Part shown: one piece after another, positions 1 to 8,536 of the stretch
How positions within the stretch are numbered: position 1 is the first letter of the stretch
Layout of the letters: the number at the start of each line of letters is the position of its first letter
Source of the DNA: Phyllobacterium zundukense
Lineage (GTDB): Bacteria; Pseudomonadota; Alphaproteobacteria; Rhizobiales; Rhizobiaceae
Reading direction: 5' to 3'
Assembly: GCF_025452195.1 (NCBI RefSeq)
Contig: NZ_CP104970.1
Location: 504,547 to 568,546 of the forward strand
DNA: 64,000 nt
Program-made: the position numbers and the translations under genes
The notes under the pieces: generated by a model
Database searches by the model: none
The model's input: only the letters and a program-made list of their open reading frames with translations
What the model was told of the DNA's origin: nothing

Positions 1-45
1 ATTTCGCCCCTCCCACAAACAACCCCTAAATGGAACCGGACCTAT

Positions 46-870
46 ATGGAGAAATCTGAGAAAATTAGCCTGATCGATCGGACGTCCCGCCTCGTGGAAC
101 GCGGTTCCCCCGCGATGGCGCGTGCGGCTTTTTTCATAGCGCAGAATGCTGAACTGGTGGTGAGCTCGTCTATCGCCGAAATCAGTCGTGCCTGCGGCAC
201 CGGTGAATCAACCGTGATCCGCCTCTGTCAGACTCTTGGATTTGACGGGTTCAGCGCCTTCAAACTTGCTCTGACGCGCGAGATTGAGCGCGAGCGGGTT
301 CTCCAAGCCACTCGGGACAGGTCCATCGAGGCGAGCGCAAGCGGACCACTGAGACGTGACCCCAGGCTTGATATTATTGTCGAGGAGTTGAGCGCATCTA
401 TCCAGCGGTCTGCCCGCCAAATGAAACTCAAACAAGTCTTAGAACTAGCAACGAGGCTTTGCCGCGCGCGCCGAGTCGTGGCCTATGGCGTAAGCGTCTC
501 AGGAATTTGCGCCGAGCTTTTTGCCACTCGCCTCGCATATCAGGGAATCATCGTCAATGTGCCTCGTTCCGGCGACCTCGCGCTCGCGAGCGCAAGCTCC
601 TTCACGAATGAAGATGTAGCGATTGGCATATCTTACAACGGACTTAGCGAAGAGACCGTCGCATTTCTGGAGCGTGCTAGTGACCGCGGCAGCTACACCT
701 TCGCCTTAACAACGCAACCCGCGAGCCCGCTAGCCAAGATGGCACAGGTCGTATTGGAGCTTTCAACCTTCGGCGCCTGGCCGAAGGACGGTTCTGCTCG
801 CCTGCTGCCTTCAGTAATTCTTCTGACGGAATATGTCGCGACTCTTATCGAGCACCAGAAAAAGGCTTAG
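46..870 (+). CDS. RpiR/MurR-family transcriptional regulator
   Basis: 274 residues. An N-terminal HTH_6-type helix-turn-helix lies at about residues 40-85, with SIAEISRACGTGESTVIRL as the recognition segment. A C-terminal SIS (sugar isomerase) domain starts near residue 140 with RRVVAYGVSVSG and continues with GISYNGLSEET. SIS domains in this family bind phosphorylated sugars, so the ligand is probably a sugar phosphate or related phosphorylated compound (inference). It lies 93 nt upstream of the likely ATPase start and reads the same way as the ABC importer, hydrolase and HAD phosphatase, so it is their probable local regulator. Family assignment is secure; the ligand is not known. Confidence 0.93.
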   Translation: MEKSEKISLIDRTSRLVERGSPAMARAAFFIAQNAELVVSSSIAEISRACGTGESTVIRLCQTLGFDGFSAFKLALTREIERERVLQATRDRSIEASASGPLRRDPRLDIIVEELSASIQRSARQMKLKQVLELATRLCRARRVVAYGVSVSGICAELFATRLAYQGIIVNVPRSGDLALASASSFTNEDVAIGISYNGLSEETVAFLERASDRGSYTFALTTQPASPLAKMAQVVLELSTFGAWPKDGSARLLPSVILLTEYVATLIEHQKKA

Positions 871-962
871 GCGGTGTAAAGCTCCTGGTGGAGCTTTGCT
901 CCAAATGTCACAGGACTGAAACAAAAATCCTGAATATCCGCTTCAAACGAAAGGTTAAGCGG

Positions 963-2153
963 ATGCCAGGGCTCTCAATCACACTCCAAGACGTCACGAA
1001 ATCCTTCGGCAGCGAAGCTGTGCTGAAGGATATCAACCTCTCCATCAAAGAAGGGGAGCTCGTATCGCTGCTCGGCCCCTCCGGCTGTGGTAAGTCTACT
1101 CTGCTGCGGATCATTGCCGGTCTGGAGCGAGCGGAGGCGGGCTCGATCAGACTGGGTGAACAGGTGGTGGATGCCTTACCCGCCGGCGCTCGTGATCTGG
1201 CGATGGTCTTTCAATCATATGCGCTCTATCCGCACATGTGCGTGGCCGACAACATTGCGCTGTCGCTTGAAATGACCGAACTGTCTGCGCTCCAACGTCT
1301 GCCGCTGCTGGGACGCGTCCTGCCGGGGTCGCGTGCAATTCGCCAAGCGATTTCCAATCGAGTGCGTCAAGCGGCGGACCTGACTGAGATCGCACATCTG
1401 TTGCGGCGGCGGCCAGCGCACCTTTCCGGCGGTCAGCGTCAGCGCGTTGCCCTCGCGCGGGCTATGGCGAGAGAGCCGGGAATCTTTCTCATGGACGAGC
1501 CGCTATCGAATCTGGATGCGAAGCTTCGTATCTCGATGCGCTCCGAGATCGTCGACCTCAACAAACGGATCGGTGCGACCTTCTTGTTCGTCACGCACGA
1601 TCAATCAGATGCCTTGGCCATGTCGGATCGGATCGCGCTCATGATGGGAGGGCGGATCCGTCAGATCGGAACGCCGCAAGAAATCTACGATTCTCCAAGT
1701 CACCTCGACGTTGCCTCTTTCATTGGGCAGCCGGTGATCAACCTGTTCCCGGTCAACGTTGACTCGGCCGGGCGAGTTAGGCTCGTCAACGGAACACAAC
1801 CTTTCGGCGGCTGCTCGTTGCCTAACGGCAGCGCGAAGGTTGGAGTTCGGCCTGAGGCTTTCGACATCGTAGCTTCCGAGCCATTGGGCACTCGCTTCGC
1901 CCTCACTGCGCGTTTGGACCGGGTTGAGCGTATGGGTGCAGAAGTGCTTATTCGCTGCCGTACCATGGCCCTTGGAGCGTCGGCGACCTGCCGGCTCTCT
2001 GTTGATCAATTCGACGAGGTGAGCGCTACGGGCATTCTCTCCGGAGCGTTCCACCTCGTGGCACAAAAGCGAGGTGTTCATCTCTTCGATGAGGAAGGGA
2101 ATGCTGCGGCGTTCCATCCTCTGCTGCGGACGGAAATGGAAGTGGCAAAATGA
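963..2153 (+). CDS. CUT1-type ABC transporter ATP-binding protein (UgpC/MalK-like)
   Basis: 396 residues from the ATG at 963. An upstream in-frame start at 888 would add 25 residues not typical of the family, so 963 is preferred. Walker A GPSGCGKST is at about 38-46, followed by the Q-loop FQSYALYPHM, signature LSGGQRQRVALARA, Walker B FLMDEPLSNLD and switch THDQSDAL. A C-terminal TOBE/MalK-like region follows. The helical subdomain between Q-loop and signature is somewhat longer than usual. It energises import by the two permeases that follow; the permease start overlaps this stop in an ATGA. The RpiR context and the downstream phosphatases suggest a phosphorylated substrate, as for the sn-glycerol-3-phosphate (Ugp) system, but specificity cannot be read from the sequence. 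Confidence 0.93.
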   Translation: MPGLSITLQDVTKSFGSEAVLKDINLSIKEGELVSLLGPSGCGKSTLLRIIAGLERAEAGSIRLGEQVVDALPAGARDLAMVFQSYALYPHMCVADNIALSLEMTELSALQRLPLLGRVLPGSRAIRQAISNRVRQAADLTEIAHLLRRRPAHLSGGQRQRVALARAMAREPGIFLMDEPLSNLDAKLRISMRSEIVDLNKRIGATFLFVTHDQSDALAMSDRIALMMGGRIRQIGTPQEIYDSPSHLDVASFIGQPVINLFPVNVDSAGRVRLVNGTQPFGGCSLPNGSAKVGVRPEAFDIVASEPLGTRFALTARLDRVERMGAEVLIRCRTMALGASATCRLSVDQFDEVSATGILSGAFHLVAQKRGVHLFDEEGNAAAFHPLLRTEMEVAK

Positions 2154-3052
2154 CTACTCTCGCTGTCGGGGAACGTCCTTCGCTTCGCGATTCTGTCGCG
2201 TTTGATGCCGTTATCTGCATATCGCCAGCCATCTTGCTGCTTGTTGCGATGACCTTGCTTCCATTGGCGGCCGTCGTCGTGCTCTCGTTCACCGATTACC
2301 AACTGGGCGGCACGGATATCCACTTTATCGGCATCGAAAACTTCATGCGAGTTGGCGAGAGCGATGATGCCGGCCGAGCCATCCTGAATACATTGCGCTT
2401 CACGGCGCTCGTGGTACCCGCCTCCGTGGCGATCGGATTAGTGCTCGCACTTTTGGTAAGCGCGCGCGGCCGACTGCGACGGGCATATGAATTGCTGCTT
2501 TTCCTACCGTTAACGGCAACGATGACAGTCATGGCGATTGTGTGGAGCCTGCTGCTGCACGGCCAGATCGGCCCGATCAATGTAGCGCTCAAGGCGATGG
2601 GGCTGGCGCCTGTCGAATTCCTGTCAAACGTTGAGCTCGTTCTTCCAAGTCTTGCTTTGATCGCGGTTTGGCAACAGTCGAGCTTCTGCTTCGTCGTGTT
2701 TCTCGCTGGGCTATCCGCAATTCCAACCGAAGTCTACGAAGCTGCCGCTCTTGATCGTGTGGGGAGTGGCTGGGAGCGGTTTCGAAGGATCACTTGGCCT
2801 CTCCTTGCACCTACAACCGTCGTGGTGCTGCTGCTGACCACGATCAAGGCATTCCAGGTTTTCGACCTTGTCGCCGTACTGACACAGGGCGGTCCACAGG
2901 GAGCGACCGACGTGCTGCTATATGAAACTTATCTGCAGGCCTTTTCCTACTTTCGCATCGGTTACGGTAGTGCGTTGATCATGTTGTTCATCGCGTTCGT
3001 CGGGATCGTCTCGACCCTGCAAATGTGGTTTGCCCGGAGGAGACAGCCATGA
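2150..3052 (+). CDS. CUT1-type ABC transporter permease (MalF/UgpA-like)
   Basis: 300 residues with about six hydrophobic membrane segments; the first is near residues 25-50 (ILLLVAMTLLPLAAVVVLSF). The EAA loop that docks the ATPase is visible as EVYEAAALDRVGSGWERFRRITWPLL in the C-terminal half. The length and the large first periplasmic loop fit MalF/UgpA-type subunits. The start overlaps the ATPase stop by 4 nt and the stop overlaps the next permease by 4 nt, so the three genes are translationally coupled. Confidence 0.92.
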   Translation: MTTLAVGERPSLRDSVAFDAVICISPAILLLVAMTLLPLAAVVVLSFTDYQLGGTDIHFIGIENFMRVGESDDAGRAILNTLRFTALVVPASVAIGLVLALLVSARGRLRRAYELLLFLPLTATMTVMAIVWSLLLHGQIGPINVALKAMGLAPVEFLSNVELVLPSLALIAVWQQSSFCFVVFLAGLSAIPTEVYEAAALDRVGSGWERFRRITWPLLAPTTVVVLLLTTIKAFQVFDLVAVLTQGGPQGATDVLLYETYLQAFSYFRIGYGSALIMLFIAFVGIVSTLQMWFARRRQP

Positions 3053-3897
3053 CTTCATTTACTAGCCGGCCGTTCCGCTCCCTCATCGCATCGAGCTTGT
3101 CAAATGGGGTGATCTGGCTTGGGATCAGCTTCGCCTGCCTCCCGTTCGCGTGGATGATCCTCAGTTCCATACGTGACCCGGCTGAGATCTTCGACGTTTC
3201 GCGGATGTTTCTGCCGCGCAGTCTTGCCATCAAGGAGAACTACGGACGCGTGCTTGCGGAGACGCCCGTCCTCTCTTTTATGCTGAATGGCATTATCGTG
3301 TGCACTCTCATACTAGCTGCGCAAGTCGCCACGGCGCTTCCTTGCGCTTACGCTATCGCCAAACTCCGCTTCCACGGGAAAAGGCCTCTGTTAGCGTTGG
3401 CGGTGCTCGCGCTCCTGGTCCCGTTTCAGGCGATCGCGTTGCCGATCTTCTTAGGGCTCGCCTGGATACAGGCACTGGACACCTATTTCGCGCTGGTCGC
3501 CCCTTTTCTCGTCTCCCCCTTGGCGATCCTGCTTTTCAGCCAGTTTCTGCGCGCCTTCCCGGACGAGGTTATTGAGGCCGCACGTCTTGACCGCTGTTCG
3601 CACACGACGATCCTGCTTCGCATCATCCTGCCTGCATCGATGCCCGTAATTGCAGCCTTCAGTGTATTCTCGGTAACCTATCACTGGAACGACCTTTATT
3701 GGCCACTGATTGCGATCTCCTCGGCGGATCTTGCGCCGCCAACGCTCGGCATCCTGTTCTTTCGTGATGCCGACGGTGGTGACTCCTACGGCTCTCTCAT
3801 GGCTGCGGCGACGCTGATCACCCTTCCTCTTGCGCTTGTCTTTCTCATCGCCCAGCGCCGCTTTGTCGAGGGCATCACGATGGGTGCAATCAAGTAA
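3049..3897 (+). CDS. CUT1-type ABC transporter permease (MalG/UgpE-like)
   Basis: 282 residues from the ATG at 3049, which overlaps the preceding stop (ATGA). Six predicted membrane segments are visible. The EAA loop is EVIEAARLDRCSHTTILLRI near residue 180, and the typical C-terminal segment TLITLPLALVFLIAQRRFVEGITMGAIK is present. It pairs with the upstream MalF-type permease to form the membrane channel. An earlier in-frame GTG at 3025 would only add eight residues lying inside the previous gene. Confidence 0.92.
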   Translation: MTSFTSRPFRSLIASSLSNGVIWLGISFACLPFAWMILSSIRDPAEIFDVSRMFLPRSLAIKENYGRVLAETPVLSFMLNGIIVCTLILAAQVATALPCAYAIAKLRFHGKRPLLALAVLALLVPFQAIALPIFLGLAWIQALDTYFALVAPFLVSPLAILLFSQFLRAFPDEVIEAARLDRCSHTTILLRIILPASMPVIAAFSVFSVTYHWNDLYWPLIAISSADLAPPTLGILFFRDADGGDSYGSLMAAATLITLPLALVFLIAQRRFVEGITMGAIK

Positions 3898-3971
3898 TCC
3901 ATTACCCGGCACCGATCCCACGGCGGCCGAGCCAACCGCGCCCATGGGCGCTTTCCACGGAGATGAAATCT

Positions 3972-5249
3972 ATGATCAATCGTACAATCAGATGGCTCGG
4001 CCTGGCCATGGGCCTTGCGGTGTTGTCGATCGCGCCTGCGCAGGCGGAAACCACACTCGAGGTCCTCCACGCCTGGCCCGGGGACCACGGCAACTACCAG
4101 CCGCTCGCTGATGCATTCATGAAAGCTCATCCGGACGTCAGGGTCGAGTTCCGGGTTTCCCCGCCTGATTACAACGAAGCGAACCTTGTCGTCACCCGGA
4201 ATGCCATGACCGGCAACCTGCCGGACGTCTACTTCTCGGGATTTTCGGTACTGCGCCCTCTCGTGACGACATTGAAGGCTCGTGGGCAGGCAGTTCCTCT
4301 AACGCCGTTTATCGGCGCCGAAAGTAAAGAATGGCTGGAGCAGAATTACTCGCCCGCCATTCTCTCTTTGGGCCAAGTCGATGGCGTTCAATACGGCATT
4401 CCTTTCAATGCCTCAACGCCGATCGTTTACTACAACGCGGACCTTGTGACGAAGGCTGGAGCCGACCCCGACCACTTCCCGTCCGATTGGGAAGGTGTGA
4501 TTGCGTTGGCGCGCAAAATCAATGCGCTTGGCGGAGACGTCCGCGGAATGAACTATTCCGTCGGATCCCTCGAGAGTGATTGGCTCTGGCAGGCAGCGAT
4601 TCTCGAGCGTGGCGGCGCCATCCTTACCAAGGATGAGAAGGCGGTCGGATACGACAACATTCTTGGTCTCGAAACGTTGCGGTTCCTGCGCCACATCGCG
4701 GAGGCGACTGACATGGATGTCGCGACGGCGCAAAACTCCTACAAGGAACTGTTCTTTGCTGGGAAGCTCGGCTTCTACATAACCTCGCCTTCTTCTGTTC
4801 GCTCCTTCATGCAGACGATCGGCGACCGCTTCGCGATGCGAACTGCGCCTTATCCGCTTATTGACAGGGTGAGTGGCCGCCTTCCTTCGGGTGGAAATGC
4901 GGCGGTGATTCTCGCAAAGGATCCTGAGAAGCAAAAACTTGCTTGGGAGTTCGTGAAGTTCGTCACAGGACCTGGGGCACAAGCCCAGATCGCTGAAGCC
5001 ACGGGTTACATGCCCACGAACAAGAAAGCCTCTGACCTCTTGGGGCCGTTCTATTCCTCAAATCCAAATTACGCCACCGCCGCTACACAAACAGGAATTG
5101 CTGGGTCCTGGTATGCGTATCCCGGTTCCACCGGTGTTGAGATCTGGCGCGCCCAGCGCGATGTGATTGACCTTGTTCAACGTGGAAAACTGTCGCCGGA
5201 AGACGGTTTGAAGCGCATCGCTACAAAGACGGCCGATCTTCTGAAATGA
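3972..5249 (+). CDS. CUT1-type ABC transporter periplasmic substrate-binding protein
   Basis: 425 residues if translation starts at ATG 3972. An ATG at 3963 is also in frame, but the GGAG at 3959-3962 abuts it and is spaced correctly only for 3972. A Sec signal peptide is obvious (RWLGLAMGLAVLSIAPAQA, cleavage after AQA). The mature part starts with ETTLEVLHAWPGDHG, typical of family 1 (sugar, glycerol-3-phosphate) binding proteins. It is the last transporter gene and is followed by a GC-rich hairpin at 5255-5283, which may set the excess of binding protein over the downstream enzymes. The gene order ATPase-permease-permease-binding protein differs from E. coli ugpBAEC. Confidence 0.92.
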   Translation: MINRTIRWLGLAMGLAVLSIAPAQAETTLEVLHAWPGDHGNYQPLADAFMKAHPDVRVEFRVSPPDYNEANLVVTRNAMTGNLPDVYFSGFSVLRPLVTTLKARGQAVPLTPFIGAESKEWLEQNYSPAILSLGQVDGVQYGIPFNASTPIVYYNADLVTKAGADPDHFPSDWEGVIALARKINALGGDVRGMNYSVGSLESDWLWQAAILERGGAILTKDEKAVGYDNILGLETLRFLRHIAEATDMDVATAQNSYKELFFAGKLGFYITSPSSVRSFMQTIGDRFAMRTAPYPLIDRVSGRLPSGGNAAVILAKDPEKQKLAWEFVKFVTGPGAQAQIAEATGYMPTNKKASDLLGPFYSSNPNYATAATQTGIAGSWYAYPGSTGVEIWRAQRDVIDLVQRGKLSPEDGLKRIATKTADLLK

Positions 5250-5254
5250 GTGAA

Positions 5255-5283
5255 GGCCCGATTGCCGGGAGGGGAATCGGGCC
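5255..5283 (+). terminator. Intercistronic hairpin after the binding-protein gene
   Basis: GGCCCGATT at 5255-5263 pairs exactly with AATCGGGCC at 5275-5283 (9-bp stem, 11-nt loop), followed by AAAAC rather than a U run. It lies 6 nt after the binding-protein stop. It is likely an mRNA-stabilising or partial-termination element. Confidence 0.55.
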
Positions 5284-5334
5284 AAAACCCTTCGTATCTC
5301 TGCCACTATCCAAACAGGAAATGAGCCAACAACC

Positions 5335-6228
5335 GTGCAGATAATACTTGCAAGCTACAACATTCAGTATGGGGTCGGGAAGGACGAACGGCATGATCTT
5401 GCCAGAATCGTCTCTGATCTTGGTGATGCGGACATCATCGCGTTGCAAGAGGTGGAAATCGGAAATCCGCTAAGGGATTTCGTCGATCAGTCGGCTGAAA
5501 TCGCTGGTCTGTTGGGCCGCGAATTTTGGGCCTACGGGCCTGGTATTGACCTTCACCTCAATGGAAGTGTAACCGGCGGCCGGCCCGGCCTGCGCCATAA
5601 GTTTGGTAACATGGTTTTGTCGCGTTGGCCCATCCAGAGTGTTACCAACCACACGCTTCCGAAGATTGGCCTGCACGGAACGCTTCATCTCCAGCGTACG
5701 CTGTTGGAGACCGTGATCGCCACGCCGGTCTCGCCCCTGCGCTTCTGCTGCACGCACCTCGATCATGTTTCCCCTTTGAACCGCATGCCGCAAGCCGAGG
5801 CGCTGCGGGCGATTATGCTCGACGCCGCGCGCCGCGGCGGGCCGTGGGGCGGTGCAGAGCCAGACGATGCCGGTTTCCCTGGGCCATTGCCGCCGTGGCC
5901 TCGCGGCGGCGTCATCATGGGCGATATGAACTTTGAGCCGGACGCGCCTGAATATGAACACCTGCTAGGTGATGCGTCGCCGATGCTGCGTAAGAGGGTC
6001 ATGCCGGCCGACGGCCTGTTCGATGCCTGGGTTATGACCGGGCACGGCGAAGCAGAAGGCTGGACTTTCAAGCGGCCAGAGAAACAGCCCATGCGGCTCG
6101 ACCATTGCTTTGTCACAGAAGACTACGTTCCGTCGTTGATTTCGATGAGGATCGACCAAGAGGCAGCCGGGTCGGACCACCAACCCATTTTTGTCACGCT
6201 CGATCTCGGGATGAAAGCAAGTCGATGA
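5335..6228 (+). CDS. Endonuclease/exonuclease/phosphatase-family metal-dependent hydrolase
   Basis: 297 residues from GTG 5335; the nearby ATG at 5321 is in a frame that closes at once. All hallmark motifs of the EEP (DNase I/sphingomyelinase-like) superfamily are visible: SYNIQYG with Asn9, LQEVE with Glu39, CTHLDH, GDMNFEPD, RLDHCFV, and GSDHQP with Asp281-His282 near the end. No signal peptide is seen, so it should be cytoplasmic. Enzymes of this fold cleave phosphodiester or phosphomonoester bonds. Placement after a Ugp-like importer and before a HAD phosphatase suggests it cleaves an imported phosphodiester, taking the place of the unrelated UgpQ (inference). Confidence 0.88.
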   Translation: MQIILASYNIQYGVGKDERHDLARIVSDLGDADIIALQEVEIGNPLRDFVDQSAEIAGLLGREFWAYGPGIDLHLNGSVTGGRPGLRHKFGNMVLSRWPIQSVTNHTLPKIGLHGTLHLQRTLLETVIATPVSPLRFCCTHLDHVSPLNRMPQAEALRAIMLDAARRGGPWGGAEPDDAGFPGPLPPWPRGGVIMGDMNFEPDAPEYEHLLGDASPMLRKRVMPADGLFDAWVMTGHGEAEGWTFKRPEKQPMRLDHCFVTEDYVPSLISMRIDQEAAGSDHQPIFVTLDLGMKASR

Positions 6229-6923
6229 TTGGTACTTCATTAAGCCATACAATTACTGCCGTGCCGCCGAAGCTGATCATATTCGATTTTGACGGAACAT
6301 TGGTTGAGACAGAGGCACTTGTTGCGCAGATCATCTCCAGCAAACTCGCTGAACTCGGTCGGACCGTCTCACCGGCCGATATCGCAGCCACGCTCGCCGG
6401 TGTTCCTCGCGCTCAAGAAGTGACCCTGCTTGAAGCACTCGCCACCGTTTCGCTGCCCGAGCGCTTCATGGAGGAGGTAGACGTTGAATGGCGCGAGGCA
6501 ATCCTGGCCGGCGTCGCCCCCACGGCTGGAACTGTCGATGCTTTGACAACCCTGCGCATTCCGTTCTGCGTCGCTTCGAACGCAACACGAAAAGATCTTA
6601 TCCTGCGCATGCGCTCTGCAAAGATCTTCAATCTGATAGGGCCGAGGTTTTTTTCTTCTCACGACCTTGGTCTACATAAGCCAGATCCCGCAGTCTTCCT
6701 TCTTGCTGCGGAGGCAATGGGTGTCCAGCCGTCAGAGTGCCTGGTGATTGAGGATAGCGTCACTGGTCTCGAAGCGGCCCGCCGCGCGAAAATGCGCAGC
6801 TGCGCCTTCATAGGCGCCGCACATCAATCCGAACGGATGCACTCCGCTCTGCAGAGCTGCGAACCGGACGGCTTCCTATGGCGGATCTCCGATCTTGCGC
6901 AGATATTACATGAAGCGGTTTGA
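6225..6923 (+). CDS. HAD-superfamily hydrolase (phosphatase/phosphoglycolate-phosphatase type)
   Basis: 232 residues from ATG 6225, which overlaps the previous stop (ATGA). Motif I is FDFDGTLVETEA with Asp21 and Asp23. A cap domain follows, then motif II CVASNATRK, motif III Lys in HKPDPAVF, and motif IV IEDSVTGLEAARRA. This is a subfamily IA HAD, most likely a phosphomonoesterase for a small metabolite. Tight coupling to the EEP-fold enzyme suggests sequential phosphodiester and phosphomonoester cleavage. An upstream in-frame start at 6105 lies inside the neighbour and is not credible. Confidence 0.9.
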   Translation: MIGTSLSHTITAVPPKLIIFDFDGTLVETEALVAQIISSKLAELGRTVSPADIAATLAGVPRAQEVTLLEALATVSLPERFMEEVDVEWREAILAGVAPTAGTVDALTTLRIPFCVASNATRKDLILRMRSAKIFNLIGPRFFSSHDLGLHKPDPAVFLLAAEAMGVQPSECLVIEDSVTGLEAARRAKMRSCAFIGAAHQSERMHSALQSCEPDGFLWRISDLAQILHEAV

Positions 6924-7040
6924 CGCGCATCGGCAATAGTATCGCCTGGTCCTTCCTGAAAAAAGGGCCGGGCAACGGCACCTCTCGATTTAATACCGCC
7001 AACTCCTGGATACATCGCGCCAGATTTTCCGAGATATTAT

Positions 7041-7250
7041 TATGACCTTTGAAACTGCCGACAGCCACCTCTTGTGGGAATTGTACTTGCCTGTGCCGGC
7101 TATGCCTGTTTCGCAATGCAGGATGCGTTGGCCAAATGGCTCGTTGCCGATTACGCGGTCCCAGAAATCCTGTTTATGCGAAGCCTTGTCATCATAATCT
7201 TGGCAGCAGCACTCGGGAATCGCGGTTGCGGCATGCGGGTTCGTCGTCTT
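7041..7250 (+). pseudogene. 5' fragment of an EamA/DMT-family permease
   Basis: In the frame from about 7074 the translation reads GIVLACAGYACFAMQDALAKWL and then YAVPEILFMRSLVIIILAAALGNR, the first helices of an EamA (drug/metabolite transporter) protein. Homology stops near 7220, and the remaining frame to 7328 is unlike the family. The ATG at 7042 is in another frame, so the initiation region is also disrupted. Only about 50 of about 290 residues remain. Confidence 0.65.
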
Positions 7251-7400
7251 TTCGCCTGCCGGCAGGCATTTCTGAAAGAGAGCAACCCGGTGAAGACGCG
7301 ACTGCGCTTGAGGCGTGCAGTTGTTTGAAAGCCGTATAAAGAAGTTGGCTGACCCCATAGGTCCGTCCATCATTTTTCTTGCCGAAGCCCCGTCAACGTC

Positions 7401-8105
7401 TCAGGTGCGATCCGGCCAACCCTTCTTAATGGTGGCGAACATCGTCGCGTAAGCCTCGCGAATGTCGTTTTTCAGCGCCTCGCTCGCGCCGACACCATCA
7501 CCTGCAGCAAGACATGCGACGACCTCGGAATGGCGCTTATGTCCATGTTGCAAAGCCATTCCGGCCGCCAGCAAATGAAGAAGCGGACCGCTTTGAAGCC
7601 AGAGAATTTCGATGGTCTTGAGGAGAATCTCATTCTGAGATAGCGCGTAGAGCGTAAAGTGGAACGACTGATTGAATTTCAAATATTGTCGAACATCGAA
7701 TTCTTCAGCATTCTCAAGGTCGTCCAGCTTCGAGTTCAGCGTTGCTAGTTTTGCGATGTCAGCCGACGTACAGGATTTCGCTGCCCATTCGACCGCCTGA
7801 CCTTCGTTGACCAAACGAACCGCCAAAAGGTCGCGGATCTGCTTCTCAGTCAACTTGGGAATGCGAACGGAGCGGCGGGGCGCCTGTTCGAGAGCACCTG
7901 CGACCACGAGCCTATTCAGAGCCTCGCGAATGGGCATGTGGCTCGTTCCGAAAGCAGTCGCGAGCTCCTCGAGCCTCATTGGTTGGCCGGGCTGAAACTC
8001 TCCAGCCATCACCGCATGCTTCAACTCCGTGTAAACATGGTCGAGCGTCGAGCTGGGAGACACCTCCCGGAGTGGGGGGACTTTGAACTTAGTGATGGCG
8101 AACAT
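7401..8105 (-). CDS. GntR-family transcriptional regulator, FCD (FadR/VanR-type) subfamily
   Basis: 234 residues. The N-terminal winged helix-turn-helix (residues about 20-85) includes MRLEELATAFGTSHMPIREALNRL. The C-terminal all-helical FCD domain carries the usual metal/ligand histidines in FNQSFHFTLY and GHKRHSEVV. FCD regulators usually act as ligand-released repressors of catabolic operons. The gene is divergent from the BKACE operon. A GATCAACA-N6-TGTTGATC inverted repeat (8182-8203) lies in its own leader, and related palindromes lie at the BKACE promoter and at 24375-24404. It is therefore the likely regulator of both operons and of itself (inference). Confidence 0.93.
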   Translation of the reverse strand: MFAITKFKVPPLREVSPSSTLDHVYTELKHAVMAGEFQPGQPMRLEELATAFGTSHMPIREALNRLVVAGALEQAPRRSVRIPKLTEKQIRDLLAVRLVNEGQAVEWAAKSCTSADIAKLATLNSKLDDLENAEEFDVRQYLKFNQSFHFTLYALSQNEILLKTIEILWLQSGPLLHLLAAGMALQHGHKRHSEVVACLAAGDGVGASEALKNDIREAYATMFATIKKGWPDRT

Positions 8106-8181
8106 CCTTACCTATATGGCGCGCCGAACCTTAGAGCCTCGCGACCAGTCGCATCAATAGCTTGCAGAGAAGATTTGATAC

Positions 8182-8203
8182 GATCAACAGACAATTGTTG
8201 ATC
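8182..8203. promoter_or_regulatory. Candidate GntR operator in the gntR leader
   Basis: GATCAACA at 8182-8189 and TGTTGATC at 8196-8203 form an 8-bp perfect inverted repeat with a 6-nt spacer, 77 nt upstream of the gntR start. The right arm continues as TTGATCAAA, matching the core of the two other sites in the window. Probable autoregulatory operator. Confidence 0.6.
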
Positions 8204-8350
8204 AAATGTCAAGATCCGTGCTAACAAAATATGGGTGTCTGTTGCGCTTCATGTATGGTTTGTGGCGGTGCATAGCGTGGAAAAAAATGCCTAAAATCCT
8301 ATACATAGCAGCAATGTGACAGTCGCCTCCTATGATTTTCTAAATTTTCA

Positions 8351-8402
8351 TTGACAAACCGTCGCGTTGAGCTAATGTTTTCTTGATCAAAGATCAACAA
8401 AA
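8351..8402 (+). promoter_or_regulatory. BKACE operon promoter with overlapping GntR operator
   Basis: TTGACA at 8351-8356 and TAATGT at 8373-8378 (16-nt spacer) make a plausible sigma-70 promoter. An imperfect palindrome 8378-8402, centred on 8390 with core TTGATC-AAA-GATCAA (8383-8397), covers the expected start site; 11 of 12 base pairs match. The 14-mer TTGATCAAAGATCA at 8383-8396 recurs exactly at 24386-24399. Binding there would block initiation. The rest of the 8106-8536 gap holds no gene, only a weak AACGGG/CCCGTT hairpin at 8466-8484. Confidence 0.6.
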
Positions 8403-8536
8403 TAGGGAACAGCCTTGATCGCCCGATTTCGTGCCAACTCTTTGAGTTGGTCCGTGCTTATCCACAACGGGAAACGAACCCGTTGATTGGATTTGCGGAC
8501 GCGCGCGCAGGTTCCCGCAACTCGGAGAACTAGCGT

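Noticed and set aside
5470..5961. Long minus-strand open frame (163 codons) inside the EEP hydrolase gene
   Set aside because: High-GC shadow of a gene with complete catalytic motifs on the plus strand.
8466..8484. AACGGG/CCCGTT hairpin in the BKACE leader
   Set aside because: Only 6 bp with a 7-nt loop; no supporting terminator or riboswitch context.
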